DNA from: Pezicula radicicola
Lineage: Eukaryota > Ascomycota > Leotiomycetes > Helotiales > Dermateaceae
NCBI GenBank assembly: GCA_003008705.1
Contig: PDUO01000028.1
Coordinates: forward strand, 193,214 to 257,213
DNA: 64,000 nt
Direction of reading: 5' to 3'
The notes beneath the pieces were generated by a model that was given only the letters and a program-made list of their open reading frames with translations, was not told where the DNA came from and searched no databases. Positions 1 to 11,528 of this stretch are shown here, piece by piece (position 1 is the stretch's first letter; every line of letters begins with the position of its first letter). Position numbers and translations under genes: made by a program.

Positions 1-131
1 GATGTTGATATTATATTCGAGCCTGCGACGACAATGTACTCAGCGCGACAATGACATTCCGACGACGATACGGCCTACCAAAACCACGATGATATGAGAG
101 TGTCTGAAACTCTCACAAAAGGCCGGACGCA

Positions 132-2543
132 ATGCGCTCAGCGATGGTACCGCTAACGCGCGGTTGGGGGACGTCCTTCTCGAATATAGCTACGAAACAG
201 CTCTCAACAACTACTTCTGCCTCAATAGCCACTAGATTACCTTCTTCAGCTGCTACTCCAGTCTCAAAGCAGCTTCAATGTAACCCCAAAGTTGTATTTG
301 CGAGATCAGCCTTCCATTCAAAGTCTGGAAAGCAAACCATCCCTCCCAGAATCCTTCAACAATTACAACCTGGGTTAGCCGCACGCTGGCAGCCTGCCAT
401 CTCTCAACTACGGTCTTTCAAGAGTGCATCACAACTTCGCGAGGCACCGAAACCTACGGACAGGCAGGATTTGATTGAGAAGGAGAAGGCTAGAAGGGAG
501 GAGGAAGAGGAAGACAAACTCGATGAGGACCCTGGCTTCGCGAAGAGTGAAAAGGCGTCGAAGGCAGCTCAAGTCAACCTAAGTGCACGGTTATCTAGCA
601 GTGGGAAGACACAAAAGAACACGGCAGGCATAGGGGAAATATGGAGGTTGATCAAGATCGCTCGGCCAGAAGCCAAATGGCTTGGATTGGCTTTCATCTT
701 CCTACTGATATCCTCTTCGATCACGATGTCGATTCCGTTCTCGATTGGCAAGATTCTCGACCTTGCAACTAAGGATCCTTCTGAAGGCGGAACGTTATTT
801 GGACTCGATATCCAGCAGTTTTATATCGCTCTTGCAGCTGTGTTATCCGTCGGAGCAGCAGCCAACTATGGACGAATTATTATCTTGCGCATTGTCGGAG
901 AACGAATTGTAGCAAGGCTTCGATCTCAGCTGTACAGAAGGACCTATGTTCAAAATGCAGAGTTCTTTGATGCGAACAGAGTTGGAGACTTGATTTCGCG
1001 GTTAAGTTCGGATACAGTCATTGTAGGCAAGAGTATTACTCAGAACTTGTCGGATGGTCTACGGGCTATTGTCAGTGGTGGAGCCGGTTTTGCTGCTATG
1101 GCGTGGGTCAGTGTAAAACTTACAAGTATTCTGTGCTTGATGTTTCCGCCCATTGCTATTGGAGCATTTTTCTATGGCCGTGCGATTCGAAATCTCAGTC
1201 GAAGGATCCAGCGAAACCTCGGAACTTTGACCAAAATTGCAGAAGAAAGACTTGGAAATGTCCGGACGAGTCAAGCTTTTGCGGGCGAGACCCAAGAGGT
1301 CGGGCGTTACAACAACCAAATCAAGAAAATCTTCGCATTGGGCAAGAGAGAAGCCATCATCAGTGCGACTTTCTTCAGCTCTTCCGGCTTCCTAGGCAAC
1401 ATGACAATTTTGGCTCTGCTTTATTCTGGAGGTTCTATGGTGAAGAGTGGGATGATCAGCATAGGCGACCTAACATCTTTCTTAATGTATACCGCCTATG
1501 CAGGATCCAGCTTATTCGGAGTTTCAAGCTTCTACTCTGAGCTTATGAAGGGTGTAGGTGCAGCCAGTCGTCTATTTGAACTTCAAGACCGGAAGCCTAC
1601 AATCCCTGCAACAGTTGGAACCAAAGTAGTTTCTGCACAAGGGCCGATCAAGTTTTCAAATGTCTCATTCGCATATCCAACTCGGCCAGCGGTTAAGATT
1701 TTTGACGGCCTTGATTTCGAGATTGCTCCTGGTACAAATGTGGCTATCGTTGGACCTAGCGGTGGAGGAAAGTCTACTATTGGGTCATTGCTGCTGCGAT
1801 TCTATAATCCAACTGAGGGAAGCATCATGATCAACGGCAAGGACATCTCGACCATGAATGGAAAGTCTCTTCGTCGAAGAATTGGTATGGTTGGCCAAGA
1901 GCCAGTTCTTATGTCTGGTTCAATCGCTGAAAACATTGCTTATGGAAAACCTCACGCATCGAGGGCTGAGATTATTGCTGCTGCACGGAAAGCGAATTGT
2001 CAGTTCATTAGTGACTTCCCAGATGGGTTGGATACATCTGTTGGAGCACGAGGAGCACAACTATCCGGTGGGCAGAAACAACGAATTGCAATTGCTAGAG
2101 CATTGCTTAAGAATCCTGATATCCTCATTCTTGACGAAGCAACGTCAGCTCTGGATGCTGAATCCGAGACTCTTGTCAACTCAGCCTTAGCTGCACTTCT
2201 AAGGGGCCAGAACACGACCATCTCAATCGCCCATCGACTCTCCACCATCAAACGGTCAGATGTTATTATTGTATTAGGCAACGATGGAAAGGTTGCTGAA
2301 ACTGGAAGCTACACCCGACTTTCAAATGACCCAGAGTCTGCGTTTTCCAAATTGATGGAATGGCAGATGAGCGGTGGCGAATCAGAATACGGATCTAGAC
2401 CTGGCAAAATTTCGGAGACTGAGGTCATTGCAGACGATATTGAACAGATAGATGAGGGTGATGATTTGGACGAGCAGGCCCACGGAGCTGAAGACTCCAA
2501 AACCGAAGCCGTATTAGAGAAGACAAATGAACAGCGGAAATAG
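132..2543 (+). CDS. MDL1: Mitochondrial ABC half-transporter, Mdl1/ABCB10 type
   Basis: Single-exon 803-residue ORF. The first ~110 residues are rich in Ser, Thr, Arg and Ala and poor in acids, as expected for a mitochondrial presequence, followed by a charged Glu/Lys linker. A six-helix ABC transmembrane domain spans roughly residues 180-470. The nucleotide-binding domain follows, with Walker A GPSGGGKST near 540, signature LSGGQKQR near 643, Walker B ILILDEATSALD near 663 and the H-loop AHRLST. One membrane domain plus one ATPase domain is the half-transporter layout. Mdl1 in yeast is an inner-membrane exporter of peptides produced by matrix proteolysis; that role is inferred from family. 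The acidic C-terminal tail is not part of the core fold. Mdl2 or another ABCB member is the alternative. A second ATG lies four codons in. Confidence 0.9.
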   Translation: MRSAMVPLTRGWGTSFSNIATKQLSTTTSASIATRLPSSAATPVSKQLQCNPKVVFARSAFHSKSGKQTIPPRILQQLQPGLAARWQPAISQLRSFKSASQLREAPKPTDRQDLIEKEKARREEEEEDKLDEDPGFAKSEKASKAAQVNLSARLSSSGKTQKNTAGIGEIWRLIKIARPEAKWLGLAFIFLLISSSITMSIPFSIGKILDLATKDPSEGGTLFGLDIQQFYIALAAVLSVGAAANYGRIIILRIVGERIVARLRSQLYRRTYVQNAEFFDANRVGDLISRLSSDTVIVGKSITQNLSDGLRAIVSGGAGFAAMAWVSVKLTSILCLMFPPIAIGAFFYGRAIRNLSRRIQRNLGTLTKIAEERLGNVRTSQAFAGETQEVGRYNNQIKKIFALGKREAIISATFFSSSGFLGNMTILALLYSGGSMVKSGMISIGDLTSFLMYTAYAGSSLFGVSSFYSELMKGVGAASRLFELQDRKPTIPATVGTKVVSAQGPIKFSNVSFAYPTRPAVKIFDGLDFEIAPGTNVAIVGPSGGGKSTIGSLLLRFYNPTEGSIMINGKDISTMNGKSLRRRIGMVGQEPVLMSGSIAENIAYGKPHASRAEIIAAARKANCQFISDFPDGLDTSVGARGAQLSGGQKQRIAIARALLKNPDILILDEATSALDAESETLVNSALAALLRGQNTTISIAHRLSTIKRSDVIIVLGNDGKVAETGSYTRLSNDPESAFSKLMEWQMSGGESEYGSRPGKISETEVIADDIEQIDEGDDLDEQAHGAEDSKTEAVLEKTNEQRK

Positions 2544-5434
2544 ACGTCTTGGGGACTTCTCTCATCTTTTATTTTGTCTTGTTGGTGTTTGGTAATTGCA
2601 TTGGGATCGGATTTTGCTCATACATACGATGTGGGTTATTTGTGTAACATACTCCGCTCGGTACAGACAGACATATATGGGCATATTGAATCAATAATGA
2701 TCACTTGCTTGTATTTGCAAGTACTGGCTTTCTCTCCGTGCTACCTTCCTCTACAAGCTGCCTGAGCCGATATTCCCTAATCCATAAATGTTGAATTCGG
2801 CTGGTGACTTGGGCGAGGAGTCATCCTACTTCTTGTTTTTTTTTGGCATGCCTGGAGATATATATATCTGGGAACTTCCACCACTCCTCACCAAATTCTC
2901 TAAACTCATCAACTAAGGGTAGAGTACATAGAACCACTATGACTAGTGCCATCACTTAGCTTCTCTATAATACCAGCAAACCTTCCCCGAAAGCCTACAA
3001 ATGTGGCACCTAAGTGTCACCATGGGTTCACGACATGGAATCCACTAACTTAGACACTATCGTTCTACAATCTGGAGCATATGTTAACTATTTCTTTACA
3101 AGGGTACTAATACCTTCCCCTCCCCCCCTTTCTCTTAATGTCTAAATCTACGAATTACAAGCTCTACGCTTCGAATAAATGAATAACAACAGCGAGCTGC
3201 GTGGCAACGTTTCATCTGTTCGTCAAAAAAAATTCAATGGATTCTTCTGGGAAGTTTTAGTTCTCTGGGTGCTGGGTTTGGAACTTGTCTCGGGATGGGA
3301 TTGGTTGAACTGGTTGCGTTATGGTGGAGATGAACTTGAATATCTCCAATCGGTTCTCTTCTCCTTGAGTCTCACCAGTAATCAGAGTTACATGGTTGCT
3401 ACATAGTTTTCGATATTAACATCATGATTAGAGGTCTCGAGAACAAATCAGTTGGCATAGTAATCCCACTGTGCATATATGTCTTTTATGGACAGCGCTA
3501 AGAGTTACATAGTTCTTAATATCAATAATATGAATAGAGGTCTGGAGAATAAATGAGTTAGCACAATAATACACAAATGTCTTTTATAGGTGATGTTAAA
3601 TAGTAGTCTATAAAGTAGGACACATGGTATAGCATTTAAATATATATCTGATGTACTGTACGTCGCTTACGAGTTGAATTAATAAGCGAGGTCTATTCTG
3701 TATAGGTACCTGTAGTCTTGAGGCAAGGTAAGAAAAATTCAAGAGAATTATGTACTAGAGAAGTACAAGAAGTGGGCTCTTTATTGGTATTAAACAAGAA
3801 AACAAATGATCAAAGGATGTAGAAGAGGATATTCCATCTACTTTATTACTTCCTACAAAGTATAACTTTTCTACTACACTAGCTGTGTTTAATTATGCTG
3901 TATATAACTTATAGTTAGTCCTTACTTTCTGTTTTCTACATTAGTATATTTTTCTTGAAATCATGTAGGCATCATTGTGTTCTGTGATTTCCACTTTCGA
4001 ATGTAGATAACTCAAAGTCTCTGAGGGTCACAATTTCATAGAAACTGAAGTCAAGAACCATCTAATTGCTTATTCTAGAGTTGACGGCTTCTGAGTCTAA
4101 GGTCAAGATTCGTTGTGGGCTATGCCTTAGTATTGTGGGTTGGAAGAAAAGTGATCGCTGTCTGAGTTGGCTGAAAGGTTGATAGATATGTTGGGTGCAG
4201 GTGTGCAAGCACTTGCGGTCAAGCATTTGAGCGGCTCAAGCAAACTGGGAGAGTATTCCCAGCCGGGCAATCTGACTCAAGAAATCTGAGAAATCCGGGC
4301 CACTCAAATCAAACCACAACAGCCTTTTCGTCATATCCTCAATACACAACGGAGAGAGCTTCAGAAGTGAGTCACTTACCATAATTCATCATTACCACCC
4401 AACGGAAGAGGAAGCTAGTGACTCTCAAAATGTAATAGAAAGCCAAAACAAGAAGATACTCACCATCCCACCATCACTCATCACCTAGTCATCCCCACCC
4501 TCTTCTACAAGAAAGAAATCCCCAAGAAAGTAGAAAAGATCAAGCCATCAGAAACAAAGAAAACCCCACAGAAAAAATCTTCATACTCGTCACTCAACAA
4601 CCACCTGAAGAGAATCACACATACAATCATAACTTCCGTGCCTCGGCCAACAGAAACAATCGCGCACCAGTCATTGCCCATGACATGTGTGGACGGGAAT
4701 AGAACCCATTAATCGATGTAATGCTAACTCTGGTCGGTTTTAGTCAGAGCTAGAGATGGTGGGTTCGGGTTGCGAGTCCTTGAGAGAGAAGGTTGTTGTT
4801 GTTTTTGTTTGAAGGATTGAGGAGGGAGAAGGTTGGATGGTTGGATGAGAGATGTATGGAGGAGGGGAAGTTTTTTGTTGGGGCGGGGTACTAGTGTTGG
4901 TGGTGGGTTTGGTGAGGGAAGGTACGAGGGTGACTAGTGTGACTTGGAAATATGCTGCATCCACGGCGGATAACCATAGCACATAAGTTAGTCAATATGT
5001 TGCTAGGAGTGGAAATAGTCTACCCACTCAAAGCTCCTTCTCAAAGTACTCTAAGGGTACTAACTTTGAATTTTGTACTTCTTATAATGAAATTGGGATG
5101 TCATTGTGACACGGGTGGTTTCATTTAAAGGACTTGATGTATATTGAGAGACACGAAGAAGGGTACTTACTGCTGAAGGACTAAGATCTTGTATTTAATA
5201 TGTAGAAGGGGTTTGAAGGTGTTAGATTTTAGACAAGTCACACAGAATAAGAAGCCCATGAAACAGCTTTTGATATTCCCTATTACCGTGTGGGCTAGAA
5301 TGGCTGCAGAAGTGCTGCTACTCTCCAGGTGGTAGGCCAGCTCATCTCTTCTTGCCTCACTACCAAATATCAGCCCTTGAAACAAAATACATCATTCATA
5401 CAGTTCTACCAAAACCTTCGCCAAATCCAAAAGG
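2544..5434. other. Gene-poor AT-rich intergenic region
   Basis: About 2.9 kb between the ABC transporter and the CID-domain gene. Only short ORFs without recognisable motifs are present. The stretch at 3.4-4.0 kb is strongly AT-rich and contains an imperfect tandem duplication (listed separately). The 4.4-4.9 kb part is purine/pyrimidine skewed. No gene could be supported. Confidence 0.6.
3400..3590 (+). repeat. Imperfect tandem duplication, unit about 90 bp
   Basis: Copy 1 (about 3400-3491) and copy 2 (about 3506-3590) share, in order, TACATAGTT, an ATATTAA/ATATCAA block, TAGAGGTCT-GAGAA-AAAT, a GAGTTAGCA-like block and GTCTTTTAT, with substitutions and small indels between them. It lies in AT-rich noncoding DNA; no function is apparent. 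Confidence 0.6.
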
Positions 5435-6935
5435 TTAAATATTACTTCCACTATCCTGCCTTAACATCTCGGCAACATCTGCATCCAAGCCTTCCATGAC
5501 ATCGCCATCACCTAGATCCGGGAAATCGCCATTGTGGCTAAGTTTGCGTTTCTTAACGCTTCCAAGACTGGTAGTAGAGGGAGGTCGGTTGTAGGAGGTG
5601 GAAAGACTTGAAAGGAGGTCGGAACCAGCTGTAGGAGGAGTGGCTGTTGCTACGGGACGAGACATTGATTGTTGGCTAGGAGCGTCGAGGTCGAGCTCAG
5701 GTGGTGGTGGCCCGGGATGTGCTTGTGGGTAGCCAGGTGGTGTCAGTGCCTCAACTTGGGGACGGTCAGGCTCCGGGCCGGGCGTTACTGGGGTGAGATT
5801 TGTGCCTGGGCTACCGGCTGGCGTGCCAGGGTTGCTTCCAACAAGTCCACGCATAATGCTGTCTTCCACATCCTTTTTCTTATTGTCGATCTCAGTTCGA
5901 CGCTTCGAGATAGTTTCGAGGGTTGTCTCCTCGTTAACAAGAGCGACGCGGTTCGTATCTAGTAGTTTCTCGAGACCTTCGATCAACTCCTTGCGAGCCT
6001 TGATTCCTTCTGCTACTGCTCCTTCCGCATTTGCAAGTACTTTCAACAGCCCATTAAGCTTTGCGGCATGGACAGGTGCTGAAGGTGGTATAGAGGATGG
6101 ATCAGTTATTTTCTCGTAATCTTGATTAGCAGCATTGACGGAAGTTCTAGTTGAAAGTAGCAGTTTTGAAACCGTTTGTTGCGGTGCAACCAAAGACGTG
6201 AGCTCGTTCGGGACCGCGCTGGTATTCGAGGAGAAAATGGAGCCTCCGGCTTTGCCTTTGTTGGAGGATCGAGATTTATCAAGTTCTGAAATATATTAGT
6301 TTAGGGTGGCCAGCTTGAGGATAGAGTATTTTATACCATCAATTCGTGTCTCTATGGCTTCCTGGATTGGAAGTTCAAAGATCTGCCGCTGTCTCCAAAC
6401 CTCAACAACCCTCCTGAGCTTCTGCTGCACTTCATTCGTAGCACCTTTATATGCAGTGGCAGTGGCTTCGGCAATGACGGGAGAGAATGCGATCAAGAAA
6501 TCATCCTTGCGACGAGCTTTCGATTGCTGAGCGACTTCTATAGTTGAAATTGCCATTAGTAAACATACAAGCACGCCAAAGCTGAAAACTCCATTCCAAT
6601 AAATTCCAAAATTTCTGGCCGCAGGAATCACATACCATTGGCAAGATAAATCAAGTTCAGTCTCTTATTGCTTCCTGAGTCCTTGAGACGCTGAAGCCAG
6701 AGCTGGCCAGTTCGATCTGCATGTCTCCTGGTAGTACGGGTCAGCAGAGAACTTTCCAGGAGGAAAATAAGAGTCCACAAACCTATGGAACATGACCCAT
6801 TGCGCAACTGTTACCTGGGGGATGTCAGCAACGCCAACGTGCAACGACGTTGGGTGAGGATATACTTACGATGCTCTCTTGTGTCTCATTAAGGGCCGAC
6901 AGCTTTGCGAGAACAGCATCATCGGTGTACGCCAT
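5435..6935 (-). CDS. RTT103: CID-domain RNA polymerase II CTD-binding protein, Rtt103-like
   Basis: Five exons on the minus strand: 6870-6935, 6783-6814, 6636-6727, 6337-6537 and 5435-6285. Phases agree throughout and give 413 residues. The first ~130 residues form a CID (CTD-interacting domain): AQWVMFHR, LWLQRL, RLNLIYLAN, VAQQSKARR and LRRVVEVWRQR are typical of Rtt103/Pcf11-type CIDs, which bind phosphorylated RNA polymerase II CTD and act in 3'-end processing and termination. A coiled region follows, then a Pro/Ser-rich low-complexity tail with a KKRK basic patch. The start MAYTDDAV sits at the usual CID N-terminus. The gene is divergent from clathrin light chain. The RPRD/Rtt103 assignment is by family resemblance; Pcf11 is unlikely because no zinc-finger region is seen. 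Confidence 0.82.
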
Positions 6936-7373
6936 TATGGTATGCGTGGCAGAGCAACTACAAAATCAAGAACGAGACAAACAGAAGCTCCAAGAGTGTT
7001 TGTTTTGATGGTGTTGTGGGTGGATTGGCGGGCCAAGATCACGAGTAAACACCGGGAATTCAATGATGCGATGGGATACTAAGCTGAAGCAATCAGATGT
7101 AGAGCTTTCAGTATCTTCAATCCAACTCCAAAGACAGTCAAACACGAATTAATTGAGTCTTGATGTTCTTGCGTGACGTTTCGTTTTTGACTTTGCAAGC
7201 TGTCTATGGGGATTTAGCGCGAGACGGTACGGAAGTACGCTACCACCGCTCTGGAGATTTAGCGCGCCATCCAATCAGCAGTCGCGCATCGGTCGACATA
7301 CAGCCGGACCTGACAAGTTGCGATTAAGAGACCCCAGGCAACTAAAGAATTGTCAACATAACAACACATCAAT

Positions 7374-8222
7374 ATGGCTGACAGATTCCCTTCGCTCGAG
7401 GAGTTCGACTCCGGTGGTAAGTCATATATTCAGCTGGGAATGCTATGCGATCTTTAATTTGCTGATATCTTCAACAGCTCAGACAGAACAAGGAGACGCA
7501 GGCATTGGTGCCGACGACTTCCTCTCCCGCGAGAAAGCACTGCTTGGTGACGATGCCAACCAATTCGTATCTGGAAACGACAATGTAGCTTTCATGGAGG
7601 ATGATGATGATGATCTTCTAGGCGGAGGAGGTGGTGGTAGTGGTGGTAATGAGGAGGTTTTGGAGTTCGAGAGCTCTTTCCCAGCTATTGATACACGGAA
7701 CGACGTACGCATTCATCTTTCATTCTATTCTCTGTACTTCCAACACCGTATCTAATTTCTGCTCGCAAATAGGCTATGGCACCGGGCGGAACACTCACTG
7801 GCGTGTCAGCCCCCTTCCAATCCAGCTACTCACCCGCCCTACAAGACGAAGCAGAACCCGAAGTCATCACCCAATGGCGCGAGCGTCGAGATCTCTCCCT
7901 GCAAGAGCGCGAAGAAAGGGCTGAGGCCAGGAAAGCTGAGACCGTCAAGACTGCCCAGCAGAACATCGACGACTTCTACGAGAACTACAACTCCAAAAAG
8001 GAGAAGACCATTGCGCAGACCCGTCGCGAGGCTGAGGAGTTTTTGGCCAACCGAGAGGACACTTCTGCTGGAGGAACGAGCTGGGAGCGCATTACGAAGT
8101 TGGTTGATGTGAGTGGAAAGGGTGCGAAGGGTGGTGCGAGCGGTGGTGGCAAGGAGCGCTTTAGGGAGTTATTGCTGAGTCTGAAGAAGGATGAGAATGC
8201 GCCGGGTGCTACTGGTATTTAA
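7374..8222 (+). CDS. CLC1: Clathrin light chain
   Basis: Three exons, 7374-7416, 7478-7704 and 7773-8222, giving 239 residues. The N-terminus MADRFPSLEEF is the conserved light-chain start, followed by an acidic and Gly-rich low-complexity stretch and a conserved EVITQWRERRDLSLQEREE helix. The central helix (about residues 120-190) is the heavy-chain-binding coiled coil, with FYENYN and AEEFLANRE segments; SWERITKLVDV and the terminal FRELLLSLKKDE block are also family hallmarks. It stabilises clathrin triskelia in endocytosis and Golgi traffic. Fungal light chains are typically 220-250 residues, so this is full length. A poly-Asp/poly-Gly run near residue 60 is compositionally biased but in frame. 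Confidence 0.95.
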
Positions 8223-8798
8223 GAGGATATGTTTGATAGAGAGATGATGAGCGCATATGGATGGGAACCTTGTATTATTGCACATGGGCCGGTAGTCACT
8301 TTTTCGTGGGGCCTGCTTAACGGCGTTGAAAAGGCAACGGAATACATGGCACATATTAAGAGCGCTCACCGACACCTTTTTGATTTCCCCTTTTTGACAT
8401 GTAAGGCTGATTACGCGTTTCGTTGCAAGTTCTATCCACGCAGTAAGAGAAGTGTAGCAACAGCATATAGACCTGGAGGATGTCGTACTTGTAGACTTGG
8501 GCATAAATGCATCTCATTGTACGTACTATCTGAGGAAGGTCTTTCATAGCTAAGTTCCTACTATCATGAGTAACATACTGCCTAATATGACTAACGGAAC
8601 GGGTGAAAAGAACCGTTTCTGCCACGGCCGGCTGTACCTAGTATCAACATAGGTAGCTAGTGACATGACCTCTCAGCAGAACATACAACTACTACATTTA
8701 AATAGAGTTACACCTGTAGCCACATTAATCACACCACGTCTCTGCGAATACTACAACAATAACCAATTACTCGACAATGACACAAGTGCGGGACTGAC

Positions 8799-9146
8799 TT
8801 AGTCTAGCTCCCTCCCCGGTCTATGTACCAACTCGATGTGACGGACACTGAAATAAAACTCTGAACCCCAGTGGAGGACTGAAATGATAAAGTCTGGATG
8901 GACTTTGCTTGATCTCGTTGTCAATCGTTTTCGTGTTGCTCGTTTGGGGCTGGGACAATTTGTGGAAAGAATAGTAGATGGATGGCTAAATGGTTTGGAG
9001 GCACTAGGAGTAATTAGCTTAGGATTGCTAAATTTTTTGAGTCGCTCGCTCAACTCAATCCAATAACTTTGACTAGCCAGGAGTCCAGGATTTCCAGAAT
9101 GTGTAAGGTTTTTGTCAAAATTTGTGGTATGTGTTGAAGTAGACAT
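8799..9146 (-). CDS. Small hypothetical ORF, 115 aa, one member of a local pair
   Basis: Minus-strand ORF starting MSTSTHTTNFD. The same start (MSTPTHTTTFD) and several internal blocks recur about 700 bp away, at 9850 and below. Apart from the duplication there is no domain, signal peptide or membrane segment. It may be a real fast-evolving gene or part of a noncoding repeat that happens to be open. No function is proposed. Confidence 0.3.
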   Translation of the reverse strand: MSTSTHTTNFDKNLTHSGNPGLLASQSYWIELSERLKKFSNPKLITPSASKPFSHPSTILSTNCPSPKRATRKRLTTRSSKVHPDFIISVLHWGSEFYFSVRHIELVHRPGRELD

Positions 9147-9489
9147 AAAAGAAGATATTAATGATCACCGAGAATAATTCCAGATGAGCGAGAACATCAT
9201 TGAATTTTGGACCACCGTGTGAAAGACCAGATGCAGAAAAGGCCGGTTTCTATCTCTGAGTGCACTTAGAGAAGGCTGTATCTCAATTTATAGATGGTTG
9301 ATGGTTATGAGCAATGTAGACTCGGAAATTGGTCAAAGTCTTACTGGAAAAAGACTGTGTGGAATCGAAAGTAGGTGAGGAAGTTAATATTGTTCTCTTT
9401 TAGCGTCCTTATCTGTCATGAGTTGTGCAGAGTAATAACTACAGCCGAACTCCAATGCATAGTGTAGGTAGCAGGAATGTAGTGAGACT

Positions 9490-9850
9490 GATGGAGAAAA
9501 ATTATGCATGGTTTCTGCTACTTGGAATCTTGTTGTCAGTCGTTTTCGTGTTGCTTGTTTATCATTGTAAGACTTGTCACAAAATAGTAAATGGAAGTCC
9601 TGGTCGAAGTTTTTGAGTTGCTCAGGCTAGTTTAATAACTCTCACTGGCTGGGATATTGTATGGTTGATCTTTCTTGAACCTTCTCTGTTTCGATCTCTA
9701 TTGCATTAGTTAGTGCTTTCTCCACTAGGATGCTGTACTCTTGAATTCTTAAATCTACTGTAATGCTTGTTGTACTCTTACTATATTCTCACTGCTTATT
9801 GAGTTGTGTGAGGTTGTGTCAAAAGTTGTGGTATGTGTTGGAGTAGACAT
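9490..9850 (-). pseudogene. Broken second copy of the 8799-9146 ORF
   Basis: Begins with ATG at 9850 and the shared MST-THTT-FD start, but a stop follows after about 30 codons. An insert of roughly 125 bp (about 9660-9790) separates it from further matching sequence at 9500-9650, for example the blocks GTCGTTTTCGTGTTGC (close to TCGTTTTCGTGTTGCTCG in copy 1) and TTTTTGAGT. If copy 1 is a gene, this is its disrupted paralog. Confidence 0.35.
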
Positions 9851-10749
9851 GAAAGAAAATGGCAGACCACGTGCTTCTATGCGTAGCAACAACTGCTAGG
9901 ACAAGGTATAATTAGTTATCTGGAAAAGGTTTGGGATCGACCCTGTAGAGACTTCTTCTCTTATTGATATTTTGATAGCGAATTTCAGCAGAGATTTAAG
10001 TTTAGGTTTGACAGAGGTTCATATAACTTTGCACAGCGGCTCAAGCTGTTCTTTTCCGTATAACTACGGCAAAGCGATACTATGCTGACACCAAAGATTC
10101 TGAAAAATGTGCCTAGGATGTTCAGGGTTCGATTTCTAGGTATAGGCACACTGGAGTTTAAGCAAAAAAGATAACTGCTCATGCCGAGACATTAAATCTA
10201 CTAAGTCATTGGATTTGCTGGAATGAATTTGTGCTTGTAGGTAAAGAACCCTCAACCACTCAGTTTGGCCTTTAGACAAGAACAAAATTGGCAAACTTCC
10301 AAAACGACTCGCCTTGGAGTCTCATGGTCTTGTCTTTTTTGGAGAAAGCTGAAGATACCAGAGTGGGGAAAGTCGTAGAGTAGTTAGGCTTTCAAATACG
10401 GCGGGAAAGGCAGCCACTACACATACCAACTGGTCATGACATTGATGATAGGGAAATCTGTCTCATCCTTCAAGTTGAATGACAAATGCCGTAGGAATGT
10501 GCTTTCTTCTTCCAGAGCCAAATCCCTCCCGAATCTGTTGGCACTTCAGAAGCTATGTGATATTAAAGCACGGAGAACCCACATAGAGAGACCCTGCAAT
10601 TTGCCCCCCCGGAAAATGGAAATGCCTGCACTGGCGAAAGGTTCGGTTGTAGTAGAAAATCTATTCTTTGACTCCAATGTACAAGCTTCCACCACCATGA
10701 CCTTTATTTCTGCCTCCCGATACTGGCCCAGATTCTCTCTTCAAGGCAT

Positions 10750-11257
10750 CTATCCCTTGCCGAACCAAGTCTTGTGTCCGAGAACCATTCTTGTCATCAT
10801 GTACATGGAACCTGTTGTATGACAATTAGCAACCCCCCCCTCAAAAAATATCGAACACCACCACTAACCAGCGAAGCCACCGAGGAGCATGGTGTAGTAT
10901 GGGTACAGCAAGATCTTGCTTTTAGGGGTCTATATTGTCCTGTCAGCCTGATTCCTTCATCGTCCGACGGTTCGAGGGAAATTCGGACGGCGCAGGCGCT
11001 AGGTGGCGAGGAAAATGTACCTGGTTCCATTGACGGACGTGTTGCTTCGCTCCCTGTTGGAACATTCGCTGGTAGTGCGGGACCTTGTTTTCGCGGTTGA
11101 CGAAGCTATTGCAGAGGTGTGTTAGCCAAAGGTCCTGACAGGAGATGGATCATGCCATTGCGGAGTCGCTGGGTGCAAGAGCTCCGCGACGGCCCGATCG
11201 TAGGTACTCAGCATCTGTAAAGTCGTGTATAGCTCAATTGGTCACCTACCCTGCCAT
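10750..11257 (-). CDS. COX7: Cytochrome c oxidase subunit VIIa (Cox7-like)
   Basis: Four tiny exons on the minus strand: 11250-11257, 11021-11105, 10869-10929 and 10750-10811, all with consistent phases, giving 71 residues. The first coding exon is only 8 nt (ATG GCA GG). The product starts MAGFVNRENKVPHYQ, has the KILLYPYYTMLLGGFAG segment leading into one membrane helix, and ends MVLGHKTWFGKG. This layout (short matrix part, VP-YQ motif, LYPYY before the helix, KTWF end) matches fungal subunit VIIa, a small inner-membrane subunit of complex IV. The gene is divergent from the PPR-like gene at 11529, with only 271 bp between start codons. The assignment is by motif recognition. Confidence 0.8.
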
Positions 11258-11528
11258 TGTGAATGATGTTGTGCGTAGAGACGGACTGTTGTGCTTTGCG
11301 GAAAGACGTTGGTTCTGGAATGGGTCGATAATGAAGCTAACTTGCGGTTCTTAGCGGCTGCTGACTAATACAGTACTCCTTGAACCTGGCCTCGGTCCAA
11401 AAAATTGACAAGCTACCCGCGACCGCAAGCCAATTCTTCGCCCTGGCATTGTTAACTTGGAAGACATGCAATGGCAATGGCGCTGTATTCTTTTAAGCCT
11501 GGCAACGGCCCGAAGTTAAAGGTTCAGA

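Larger units (their letters stand above)
8223..10749. other. Gene-poor region with a duplicated small ORF
   Basis: About 2.5 kb between clathrin light chain and the COX7 gene. No conserved gene was recognised. The only structure seen is a diverged duplication of a minus-strand small ORF (8799-9146 and 9490-9850). Confidence 0.55.

Noticed and set aside
4685..4735. Possible minus-strand tRNA T-arm (a GGGTTCTATTCCC stem-loop)
   Set aside because: The matching acceptor and D-arm halves are absent upstream, so no cloverleaf can be formed; likely chance.
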